Positions 13,271 to 20,133 of a stretch of 20,402 nucleotides of DNA are shown here, piece after piece; position 1 is the stretch's first letter, and each line of letters opens with the position of its first letter. This DNA is from an uncultured Eubacteriales bacterium (GTDB taxonomy: Bacteria; Bacillota; Clostridia; Oscillospirales; Oscillospiraceae): contig CABSFY010000037.1 of assembly GCA_902477055.1 (NCBI GenBank), positions 1 through 20,402 of the forward strand. The letters run 5' to 3'. Below the pieces are notes generated by a model. The model was given only the letters and a program-made list of their open reading frames with translations, searched no databases and was not told the DNA's origin. The translations under genes and the position numbers were made by a program.

Positions 13271-14764
13271 ATGGAAGTGATCCTGAAAATTGAACACATC
13301 AGCAAGGACTTCGGTGCGACAAAGGCGCTGTGTGACGTTTCCATGGAGCTGCGTGCGGGCGAGGTGCGCGGCCTGATCGGGGAGAACGGAAGCGGAAAAT
13401 CCACGCTTTCCAACCTGATTGCCGGAATCTATCGGCCGACGGCCGGCTCCATGGAATTCCTCGGCGCGGCGTATCATCCGGAAAGCGTCATGGATTCCTC
13501 AAAGCAGGGCGTTGCACTGCTGGCACAGGAAACCGGCACAATCACCGGCATGACGGTCGCGGAGAATCTGTTCCTCGGAGAGGAAAACCTCCCTGGTCGG
13601 TTCGGCGTGGTCAGTGCGGGAAAAATGCGGAAAACGGCGCATGAGATTCTCGATCGCAGCGAGCTTTCGCACATTGATCCGGAGCGGCCCGTCGAACGGT
13701 ATTCCTTTGAGGACCGCAAGATGATCGAGGTCGCCAGAGCGGTGCACCGCGCACCGAAAATCCTGATTGTTGATGAAACTACGACCGCGCTTACGCATCA
13801 CGGACGACAGAAAATTTATGAGATCATCCGCCGGATGAAGGAATCGAACAACAGCGTGATTTTCATTTCGCATGATCTGGACGAGATCATGTCCGTCTGC
13901 GATACCGTCACCGTCCTGCGCGACGGGCGGTACATCGACACGCTCGAGCAGGATCGCATGGATAAGGACACCATTCGTTCGCTCATGATCGGCCGCGAGT
14001 TCAACGGTGCATATTACCGCAGTGACTGGCAGTGCAGCTATGAAGATGCCGTGGTGCTTCGCGCTTCGCATATCTATTACAAAAATATTCTGAAGGACGT
14101 CAGTCTGGAGCTGCATAAGGGAGAAATCCTCGGCATCGGCGGCCTGACCGAAAGCGGTATGCACGAGCTGTGCAAGGCCATATTCGGCGTGCTCCGACCG
14201 GACAGCGGAACGGTCTGCACCGCTGACGGCAGGGAAATCACCTCTCCGCGCGTCGCGCTGGAGAATAAGATCGCCTACATCCCGAAGGATCGGGATACGG
14301 AATCGCTGTTCATCGCGGCGGACATTCGCGACAATATCGTCGCATCCTCCTATGACCGGCTGGAAAAGGGCGGCCTGATCCTGCGGCGGAGCGAAAACCG
14401 TCTGGCGCAGAGCAACGCAGAGCTTCTCCAGGTCAAGATGCGCGACATTTCGCAGTATGTCAGCGAGCTGAGCGGCGGCAACAAGCAGAAGGTCGCCATT
14501 GCCAAATGGCTCGCAAACGAATCAGAGATTTTTCTGATGGATTGTCCGACGCGCGGCATCGACATCGGCGTCAAGGCGAACATCTACCGCCTGATGGAAC
14601 GGCTCAAGGCAGAGGGAAAGTCGATTCTGATGGTCTCAGAGGAGCTGACGGAGCTGATCGGTATGTCCGATCGGATTCTGATCCTCAAGGACGGCACGCT
14701 GAATGGCGAATACCTGCGGCAGGAGAAGCCGACCGAGCAGCATATTATTCGCAATATGCTTTAG
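13271..14764 (+). CDS. CUT2 sugar ABC transporter, double ATP-binding subunit
   Basis: A 497-residue RbsA/MglA-type protein with two ABC domains, energising a CUT2 importer. Domain 1 has Walker A GENGSGKST (37-45) and Walker B ILIVDE (Asp168, Glu169), but its signature is degenerate (YSFEDRKMIEVARA). Domain 2 has a normal signature, LSGGNKQKVAIAKWLA, but lacks the Walker A lysine (GIGGLTESGMHEL) and has MDCPTRGID, with Cys425 in place of the catalytic glutamate. So one composite site (domain 1 Walker motifs with domain 2 signature) is complete and the other is doubly broken, more so than in RbsA. CAGGTG lies before the ATG. It is followed by the first permease gene after 16 bases. Confidence 0.93.
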   Translation: MEVILKIEHISKDFGATKALCDVSMELRAGEVRGLIGENGSGKSTLSNLIAGIYRPTAGSMEFLGAAYHPESVMDSSKQGVALLAQETGTITGMTVAENLFLGEENLPGRFGVVSAGKMRKTAHEILDRSELSHIDPERPVERYSFEDRKMIEVARAVHRAPKILIVDETTTALTHHGRQKIYEIIRRMKESNNSVIFISHDLDEIMSVCDTVTVLRDGRYIDTLEQDRMDKDTIRSLMIGREFNGAYYRSDWQCSYEDAVVLRASHIYYKNILKDVSLELHKGEILGIGGLTESGMHELCKAIFGVLRPDSGTVCTADGREITSPRVALENKIAYIPKDRDTESLFIAADIRDNIVASSYDRLEKGGLILRRSENRLAQSNAELLQVKMRDISQYVSELSGGNKQKVAIAKWLANESEIFLMDCPTRGIDIGVKANIYRLMERLKAEGKSILMVSEELTELIGMSDRILILKDGTLNGEYLRQEKPTEQHIIRNML

Positions 14765-14780
14765 GAACGGGGGAGGAGCT

Positions 14781-15713
14781 ATGAAAAAACTGAATTCCGA
14801 TCTCGTGAAACGGGTTGCGCCCTACGCCGGACTGCTTGTCCTGATCTTGGTTTTCTCGCTCACAACCGGCGGGCGCTTTGTTAAGCCCCGCAATCTGACA
14901 AATATCATCGGCCAGTCTATGGTCACGATGATCGCGGCCTGCGGCTGCGTGTTCGTCATGGCGCACAATAATCTAGACTTTTCGCTCGGCGGCGGCTGCG
15001 CTTTGGTTGCGGCGCTCGGCTTCCTTGTCACCAAGGGGCAGAGCATCTGGCTGACGTTGGCGGCCTGCATCCTGTTCGGCGTCTGCTGCGGCCTTGTTAC
15101 GGCGGCGATCCATATCAAGGGTAAAATCCCGGCCTTCATGTCCGGTATGTGCATCATGTTTGTCGGACGCGGGCTGGTCGAAGGACTTTCCATGAACCAT
15201 GTGATGAACCTTTCCGCCGCTGCATTGAACTATGCAAACAATACGTTCTATTTTATCTTCGTCGCGGTCGTCTTTGCCGTTACGCTTGTGCTGTTCAACT
15301 ACACCAAGCTCGGCAAGGCGCAGAAGCTCATCGGCTCTAACCCCAAGGCGGCTGAGCTGAGCGGGATTAACGTCGCACTGTATAAGACGCTGGCCTTTTT
15401 GATCAGTGGTGTAACGCTCGGTATCGCGGCCTTTTTGACCATGATCCGCATCGGAAGCGTCACCAAGACCATCGGCAGCGGGCTGGAAACCGACGTGCTC
15501 ATCGCACTCACGCTCGGCGGCATCCCACTCACCGGCGGCGCGTCCACCCGGATCCGCTCTGCCGTGATCGGCAGTCTGACCTATTATGTGCTTGGCAACG
15601 GCCTGACGCTGTGGGGCCTGGATGCCAACGCGGTCTATATTGTCAAGGCGTTGATCTTCCTTGCCACGGTCTACCTGACCATGGACAGAAAGGGCCAAAA
15701 GTACGTTCTGTAA
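14781..15713 (+). CDS. CUT2 sugar ABC transporter permease 1
   Basis: A 310-residue integral membrane protein of the RbsC/branched-chain-type permease family (BPD_transp_2) with about eight to ten hydrophobic segments. The conserved N-terminal LTNIIGQSMVTMIAACG and the stretch DFSLGGGCALVAAL, as well as the cytoplasmic coupling segment KAAELSGINVALYK and the late GGIPLTGGAS loop, are typical of CUT2 permeases. Start ATG 14781 has GGGGAGGA directly upstream; a longer frame overlaps the ATPase gene and is not favoured. Together with the permease at 16973 it probably forms a heterodimeric channel, since CUT2 systems with two permease genes are known. Confidence 0.92.
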   Translation: MKKLNSDLVKRVAPYAGLLVLILVFSLTTGGRFVKPRNLTNIIGQSMVTMIAACGCVFVMAHNNLDFSLGGGCALVAALGFLVTKGQSIWLTLAACILFGVCCGLVTAAIHIKGKIPAFMSGMCIMFVGRGLVEGLSMNHVMNLSAAALNYANNTFYFIFVAVVFAVTLVLFNYTKLGKAQKLIGSNPKAAELSGINVALYKTLAFLISGVTLGIAAFLTMIRIGSVTKTIGSGLETDVLIALTLGGIPLTGGASTRIRSAVIGSLTYYVLGNGLTLWGLDANAVYIVKALIFLATVYLTMDRKGQKYVL

Positions 15714-15753
15714 GTACATCCGTACTGCAAATAAATTATAAGGAGAAGAAAAA

Positions 15754-16923
15754 ATGAAAAAGTTCCTCGCTTTCCTGCTTGCATTGAGCCTGCTGTTTGC
15801 TCTTTGCGCCTGCGCTACGCAGAATGAACCCTCCGCGCCCGCTTCCGACCAGCCCACGGATGCTTCGGACAACGCCCCCACCGAAGAAACGCCCGCAGCG
15901 ACCCGCAAGCTCGGCGTGATCTTCTACGGCAAGGACGACGCGCTCGGCCAGTGTGTCTATGCCGAGGTCAACCATGCTGCCGAGGTCATCGGCGCAGAGG
16001 TTGAGTGGGCACTCAACGACTATACCACCGAAGACCAGCTCACCTCCGTGGAAAACCTCATTTCCGCAGGCTGCGAGGGCATTATGTTCATGCCAATCGA
16101 GGATGCCAGTGCCTATAAGGTCGGTCAAGCCTGTGAGGAGGCCGGCGTCTACTACGCCATCTGCTTCCGCGACATCCTCGATGCCGACATGAAGGCCTAT
16201 GTCGAGTCCTGCAAGTATTACGTCGGAAGCTGCTGGGAGGACGATAAGGGCGCAGCCGAGGATCTTGTGGCCGTACTTGCAGCCGACGGCCGCAGCATTT
16301 ACGGCTTGGAAAAGCTCAACCCCTCCATCGCGCTTGCCATTCGTAACGACGGCTTCATCGACGGCGCAAACGCTACCGGCGGCAAGGTCGTTGCAGAATA
16401 TGAGGTTCCTAATGACGGCAATACCCAGACGCACATCAACGGCATTACCAATTTCCTTAACCTCTATCCCGATATGGACGGCATCCTCATGACCACCTCC
16501 AGCCAGGGGGCAGCCGAAGCCATTGTCAACACCGTCAAGCAAAACACCACGGCCGGCCAGGTGAAGCTCGCCATGTTCGACCTCTATGACGGCATTGCAC
16601 AGGACTTCGCTGACGGCTGGGTCGCTGCCGCAGCTGCGGGCAACTCCCCGGATGCGCTGTTCGTGTTCCTCGCGCTGTTCAACTCTGTGGACGGCACACC
16701 GCTTTCCGACAGCTTCATCAACCTTTCTCAGCGCGAGGTTATCATCACCAGCGCCGAGGAATGCGCGGATTATGAAGCCTATATCGATAATCCCAACTAT
16801 CAGATCTATTCCGATGAGATTCTCAAGAGCCTTGTCGGCCGCTACAACCCCGATGTCACCGTCGAGGACTTCCACAGCATTATGGAAGCCTTCAGCCTCG
16901 ACTGGGTCAAAGAAAACAGCTAA
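15754..16923 (+). CDS. Sugar-binding lipoprotein of the ABC transporter
   Basis: A 389-residue periplasmic-binding-protein-like (type 1, RbsB-like) receptor anchored by lipid. The signal peptide (1-19) ends in a lipobox, LCAC, with the lipidated Cys20; a Ser/Pro/Thr-rich linker runs to about residue 48. The mature domain begins with KLGVIFYGKDDALGQCVYAE, a typical first strand, and the hinge-spanning lobes follow (LISAGCEGIMFMP, then NDGFIDGANATGG, then GILMTTSSQGAAEAI). It delivers the substrate to the two permeases; affinity for a beta-glucoside is inferred from context only. A small dyad (AGTAC-ATCC-GTACT) lies at the end of the preceding permease gene. AAGGAG precedes the ATG. Some RbsB-like proteins are sensors, but a permease on each side supports transport. 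Confidence 0.92.
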   Translation: MKKFLAFLLALSLLFALCACATQNEPSAPASDQPTDASDNAPTEETPAATRKLGVIFYGKDDALGQCVYAEVNHAAEVIGAEVEWALNDYTTEDQLTSVENLISAGCEGIMFMPIEDASAYKVGQACEEAGVYYAICFRDILDADMKAYVESCKYYVGSCWEDDKGAAEDLVAVLAADGRSIYGLEKLNPSIALAIRNDGFIDGANATGGKVVAEYEVPNDGNTQTHINGITNFLNLYPDMDGILMTTSSQGAAEAIVNTVKQNTTAGQVKLAMFDLYDGIAQDFADGWVAAAAAGNSPDALFVFLALFNSVDGTPLSDSFINLSQREVIITSAEECADYEAYIDNPNYQIYSDEILKSLVGRYNPDVTVEDFHSIMEAFSLDWVKENS

Positions 16924-16972
16924 GATTCTCGCAGCCGTCGGCGCGAATTTCTCACGGCAGAGGTAGAAAGCT

Positions 16973-17950
16973 ATGAAAACTGTAAAAAAATATGCCGGAC
17001 AATATCTTTTGATGGTCAGCGTGACGGTCGTCATGGCAGGACTGCTGATGCTGTTCGCGCCGTCAACGCGGTCGTTTTCCACGGTGCTGTCGCTTCTGAA
17101 GCAGGGGATTGCTCCGGCGGTGCTTGGCTGGGGTGTGCTGTTCAACATCAAGGTCGGCAACTGGGATTTCGGCGTTGGCGCCGAGGTGCTCATTGCGGCC
17201 ATTGTAGGCGGCAATCTGGCCAAGCTCATGGGCTTCGGAATTGTCGGTATCGTTCTGTGCTGCACACTGGCCGGTTTCACCGCCGGCGCAATCAGCGGAC
17301 TGTGCTATCGCCTGCTGAAGATTCCAACGATTATCATTTCCATTGCCATGATGCTGATTTACGAGAGCGTCTGCGGCATGATTTTCGGCGGCACGGGCGT
17401 GTCCATCGATCTTTCTCATGTCGTACTCGGATACTTCCCGGGCAACGTCATCATGCTGGTGCTGGCCTTTGCCGGGGCGTACCTCCTCTTCTTCAAGACC
17501 AAGCTCGGCTTTCAGATCAAGGCGGTCGGCAGCAACATGAAGGTCGCGGAGGACAACGGTATCGACGTTGTCCGGACCAAGGCAGTCGCGCTGGCGATCG
17601 CGGGCCTGTTCTCCGGCCTCTATGCGGCAATCAACATCGGCTCATCCGGCGTCACGCGAACCGTCAGCGCCATGGGGACCATGGGTACCTGCTTCAACGC
17701 TATGATGTGCGTGTTCATTGGCCTATCCATTACTGCAAAGGGAAATGTTTTCGTTTCCATTTACTTCGGCGCGGTCATCATGCAGATGATTCAGATGGCG
17801 TTGATGGTTTTCAGGATCCCCACGCAGTACAGCCAGATCGTTATTGCGGTGTTTGTTATCGTGTTCATGCTCATTTCGACGAATGCAGATGCTCTGCGTG
17901 AGGCCGGCCGTAGAAACAAACAGAGAAAGCTCCTGCGGCAGGCGGAGTGA
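16973..17950 (+). CDS. CUT2 sugar ABC transporter permease 2
   Basis: A 325-residue membrane protein of the same family as permease 1 but clearly diverged. It has about nine to ten hydrophobic segments, the NWDFGVGAEVLIAAIVGG segment (matching DFSLGGGCALVAAL of permease 1) and the coupling loop VGSNMKVAEDNGIDVVRTK. The tail is basic (REAGRRNKQRKLLRQ), as expected for the cytoplasmic side. Lying after the binding protein rather than next to permease 1, it completes a heterodimeric channel. GAGGTAGAAAG precedes the ATG. It is the last gene before a strong hairpin, which ends the operon. Confidence 0.92.
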   Translation: MKTVKKYAGQYLLMVSVTVVMAGLLMLFAPSTRSFSTVLSLLKQGIAPAVLGWGVLFNIKVGNWDFGVGAEVLIAAIVGGNLAKLMGFGIVGIVLCCTLAGFTAGAISGLCYRLLKIPTIIISIAMMLIYESVCGMIFGGTGVSIDLSHVVLGYFPGNVIMLVLAFAGAYLLFFKTKLGFQIKAVGSNMKVAEDNGIDVVRTKAVALAIAGLFSGLYAAINIGSSGVTRTVSAMGTMGTCFNAMMCVFIGLSITAKGNVFVSIYFGAVIMQMIQMALMVFRIPTQYSQIVIAVFVIVFMLISTNADALREAGRRNKQRKLLRQAE

Positions 17951-17977
17951 GCTGAATGTAGCCTGCTCAACATGAAT

Positions 17978-18019
17978 AATCCCCGAGGAAATCGGAACAT
18001 ACGGGTTCCCTCGGGGATT
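17978..18019 (+). terminator. Hairpin terminator at the end of the sugar operon
   Basis: AATCCCCGAG (17978-17987) pairs with CTCGGGGATT (18010-18019), with an inner GGAAC/GTTCC pairing. The following T-run is short (ATTTAATG), so it may work as a weak terminator or as a 3' stabilising stem. It lies 27 bases after the permease stop. Confidence 0.65.
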
Positions 18020-18152
18020 TAATGACAGAGGCACATTTCTGATGATATATCGCTGTCGCGATATCAGCTTGCCGGACTGCGGGGGTAGCTTTTGGATGCT
18101 ACTGTTGTATCGACGGCTGATTGCAACGATTCAAGTCTGCGCAGCTCAAATC

Positions 18153-18192
18153 AAAAAAAATGGACACCCCAACGTAGGGGTGTCCACTTTTT
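18153..18192 (-). terminator. Terminator following the tRNA-Pro fragment
   Basis: TGGACACCCC (18161-18170) pairs perfectly with GGGGTGTCCA (18177-18186) around a six-base loop. On the minus strand it is followed by eight Ts, directly after the tRNA CCA end, as expected for the terminator of a tRNA transcript. A T5 run on the plus strand may also make it work for the opposite direction. Confidence 0.85.
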
Positions 18193-18236
18193 GGTCCGGG
18201 CTGCGGGACTTGAACCCACGGTCTCTTGGTCCCAAA
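18192..18236 (-). tRNA. 3' half of tRNA-Pro(UGG), truncated; probable att site
   Basis: Read on the minus strand: anticodon loop TTTGGGA (18236-18230, anticodon UGG), 3' anticodon stem CCAAG, five-base variable region AGACC, T stem GTGGG, loop TTCAAGT, CCCGC, acceptor strand AGCCCGG, discriminator A and encoded CCA (18194-18192). The 5' half is absent: bases 5' of the loop read GCCCC, which cannot pair with CCAAG, and no D arm or 5' acceptor strand (expected CCGGGCT) is seen within the next 100 bases. The break coincides with the anticodon loop, a favoured crossover point of tRNA-targeting tyrosine integrases. This is therefore best read as the displaced 3' tRNA half left at one end of an integrated element. 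Confidence 0.8.
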
Positions 18237-18374
18237 GGGGCTCGAACCTGGTGTTACATGTGCATGAACTACATTTGACGCTTTCCGCTCCGGAAAACTT
18301 GCTCTCCGGCGCTCTTTTCTCCGCTGCCTCCACGTCCTCCAAAGGCGGTTGTGGTCAAACATGTGGTCGTATGG

Positions 18375-18422
18375 AAACGCTCCCGTGGAATGCGGCAGAT
18401 TCGCCGCTCCCCGGGAGCGTTT
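18375..18422. other. Long nested inverted repeat near element end
   Basis: AAACGCTCCCG (18375-18385) pairs perfectly with CGGGAGCGTTT (18412-18422); inside it GCGGC pairs with GCCGC. No T-run follows on either side, so it is not a simple terminator. It lies 140 bases inside the proposed element end and could be a recombination-protein site or a structured RNA. Confidence 0.4.
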
Positions 18423-18612
18423 GGATTGTAGCTCTCTTCCACCGGAAAGTCAAGTCACTTGAGAGTCTTTCTGCACACAGTTTCTGCGTCGCAGTAGACA
18501 AAGAAATACGGCGTGCGGGCTTGACCTCTGCTTGGGTTCTTTTTTGCCAAAGAGACAATTATAGTCGGCAAAACGAAAAATGATGAAATCGCAGGATTAT
18601 TGCTGAAAACAG

Positions 18613-18641
18613 TTGAGAAATCAGGAAAGATGTGGTATAAT
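18613..18641 (+). promoter_or_regulatory. Promoter of the XRE gene
   Basis: TTGAGA (18613-18618) and a perfect TATAAT (18636-18641) are 17 bases apart. Transcription would start about 25 bases before ATG 18674. It is the strongest promoter match in the right-hand region. Confidence 0.8.
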
Positions 18642-18673
18642 ATAAAATCATATCTATTGCGGGGGTGAAGCCA

Positions 18674-18889
18674 ATGGCCGCAAGTTATAAAAAGCTCTTC
18701 AAACTGCTGATCGACCGGGAAATGAAAAAGAAGGAATTGGCAGAAGCGGCGGGCGTAAGCATAGCCACCATCACGAAAATGGGCAAAGACGGCGCCGTCG
18801 TTTCCAGTGAAGTGCTGGTCAAGATCTGCACCGCACTGGGTTGCACGATGGACGACATCGTCGAAATCGTCCCGGATCACCAAGTTTGA
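18674..18889 (+). CDS. XRE/Cro-type DNA-binding regulator
   Basis: A 71-residue protein made of a single Cro/C1-type helix-turn-helix: YKKLFKLLIDREMKKKELAE, then AGVSIATITKMGK as turn and recognition helix, and VLVKICTALGCTMDDIVEI as the last two helices. Short regulators with the 'LxKICxALxCxxDDIxEI' ending are typical of integrative elements of Firmicutes and usually control excision or transfer genes, or the adjacent cargo. GGGGGTGA lies five bases before ATG 18674; a GTG nine bases upstream is part of that binding site. It is first of the rightward gene run and has its own near-consensus promoter. Confidence 0.88.
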   Translation: MAASYKKLFKLLIDREMKKKELAEAAGVSIATITKMGKDGAVVSSEVLVKICTALGCTMDDIVEIVPDHQV

Positions 18890-18925
18890 CAACGGGGCAG
18901 CAAAAAGCAGAAAGGACATGAGGCC

Positions 18926-19498
18926 ATGTCAACAAGCTATTTCTTATATACCGAAGCCTATATCGACGATAAATGGGTTTGCATCAATCCCGGCTTTGAT
19001 AAGGAAGGGGAACGGCGCCTTGCGATGACGTATGAGAGCGGTTCAAGGAGCTATTTCGGCCAGACCGCAGACAAGATCGAGGAAATCGGCGGGAGGCTGC
19101 GATTTGAAGGTCTGTCGGCTGAATTGCAAGGGCGCTATGAGCGTTGCCGGAACGATGAGTTCGTAAGAATCCTGTCCGCCGAGGTCGACGCCATGCGAGG
19201 CTGTTTACCGTCCGGACAAGCCCACGAGTATCATGGGATCGTGCTAAAAGACGCAGTGTTTGCCTATGAATCCGGCGATATTGAGGATCTCTATGAATCG
19301 ATCACGCCGGATGAATATGCAAAGTTGGACGATGTGGGCAAACAGCTCTATCAGTACTACGAGTGGGACGATCCCATGGGCTGGTTCGTACACTTCAAAG
19401 AGATCCTGGAGCATGTGCAGTGGCAGATCCACGATTGGCAGAGCGTTTACGGAGATGAAGCAATCAAGAAATGCCGGGTGGTTGTGCTGGTGTTCTGA
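18926..19498 (+). CDS. Hypothetical element protein, 190 residues
   Basis: A soluble, acidic 190-residue protein I cannot assign. It begins with STSYFLYTEAYIDDKWVC, which suggests a beta-hairpin, and has a long helical middle and a Trp/Tyr-rich end (YYEWDDPMGWFVHFKEILEH) before a basic-hydrophobic tail. No catalytic motif, signal peptide or membrane segment is seen. It follows the XRE gene by 36 bases; GAGG lies only two bases before the ATG, with AAAGGA further upstream. Similar proteins are common in conjugative or phage-related elements of gut Firmicutes, as I recall, which suits the location. Function unknown. Confidence 0.72.
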   Translation: MSTSYFLYTEAYIDDKWVCINPGFDKEGERRLAMTYESGSRSYFGQTADKIEEIGGRLRFEGLSAELQGRYERCRNDEFVRILSAEVDAMRGCLPSGQAHEYHGIVLKDAVFAYESGDIEDLYESITPDEYAKLDDVGKQLYQYYEWDDPMGWFVHFKEILEHVQWQIHDWQSVYGDEAIKKCRVVVLVF

Positions 19499-19564
19499 GC
19501 AACAGTGCGAGGATGGCACAGATCGTCCGGGTTTGGTTTATGAAATGAAAAAAGGAGTAGCTGT

Positions 19565-19774
19565 ATGAACCATTATATCGACATGTTTAACTATCAGTAT
19601 ATCCAACAGCAGGCACAGCAGCACCACATCAGCCAAGTGTTGGAGGTTCAAAAATGTGCGAAAGCTTTACATGATTTTCTTGACGGTATTGACAAAATCG
19701 AGCCCAACTATCAGCAAGCAGCAAGTGCGGAATTTTGCTCCATTTTGCTTGACTACTTCAGAAAACACAGCTAA
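19565..19774 (+). CDS. Small hypothetical protein, 69 residues
   Basis: A 69-residue, Gln/His-rich protein beginning MNHYIDMFNYQYIQQQAQQH, followed by one long predicted helix and a second helix ending LLDYFRKHS. No membrane or catalytic motif. AAGGAG lies seven bases before the ATG and the gene is 27 bases ahead of the MazG-like gene on the same strand, so it is probably translated. It may be a small partner or antitoxin-like protein, but nothing in the sequence proves this. Confidence 0.6.
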   Translation: MNHYIDMFNYQYIQQQAQQHHISQVLEVQKCAKALHDFLDGIDKIEPNYQQAASAEFCSILLDYFRKHS

Positions 19775-19801
19775 TTCGATACCAAATAAGCGGTGAAGAA
19801 A

Positions 19802-20122
19802 ATGAGATCAATAGCATACAACAAGCTTGTCCGAGATCGGATTCCGGAGATCATAGAATCTTCCGGGAAAACATGTTCAACGGAGATCCTTTCTCCGGAA
19901 GAGTATCTCCGTATGCTTGACGCCAAGCTGGATGAAGAACTCGCGGAGTACCGCAAGGATCAGAACATTGAAGAACTGGCGGATCTTTTAGAGGTAATCC
20001 GTGCAGTTGCAATAGCGCGCGGCTATTTCCTGGAGGATCTGGAGCGGGTCCGTGCAGAAAAGGCCGCCAAACGCGGCGGCTTTGAGAAGCGCATACTCTT
20101 GAAAGAAGTATACGAGGACTGA
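19802..20122 (+). CDS. MazG-like nucleotide pyrophosphohydrolase
   Basis: A 106-residue all-alpha NTP pyrophosphohydrolase-like protein of the type often annotated as 'phosphoribosyl-ATP pyrophosphohydrolase-like'. The start AYNKLVRDRIPEIIESSGKT is the family hallmark. The metal site is present: EELAE with Glu45, Glu46 and Glu49, then EELAD with Glu58 and Asp61. The C-terminal KAAKRGGFEKRILL is also conserved. It lacks HisI or other fused domains and is not in a histidine operon, so nucleotide clearance rather than histidine synthesis is likely. ATG 19802 is preferred to GTG 19793, which belongs to a possible GGTG binding site. It is 11 bases upstream of the nuclease-fold gene, so the two are probably cotranslated. 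Confidence 0.85.
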   Translation: MRSIAYNKLVRDRIPEIIESSGKTCSTEILSPEEYLRMLDAKLDEELAEYRKDQNIEELADLLEVIRAVAIARGYFLEDLERVRAEKAAKRGGFEKRILLKEVYED

Positions 20123-20133
20123 GGTGACATTCC

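Noticed and set aside
12005..13477. 490-codon minus-strand frame opposite the VOC genes
   Set aside because: Antisense to two VOC genes and the start of the ATPase gene, all with good ribosome binding sites; no recognisable domain in the frame.
15736..17280. 514-codon minus-strand frame opposite the binding protein
   Set aside because: Antisense to a clear lipoprotein gene and to part of a permease gene; long only because of codon bias in GC-rich coding DNA.
18042..18583. Plus-strand open frames across the tRNA fragment (for example with RAAGLEPTVSW)
   Set aside because: They are translations of the antisense of the tRNA-Pro half and its terminator, with no ribosome binding site; this kind of spurious protein is common around tRNA genes.
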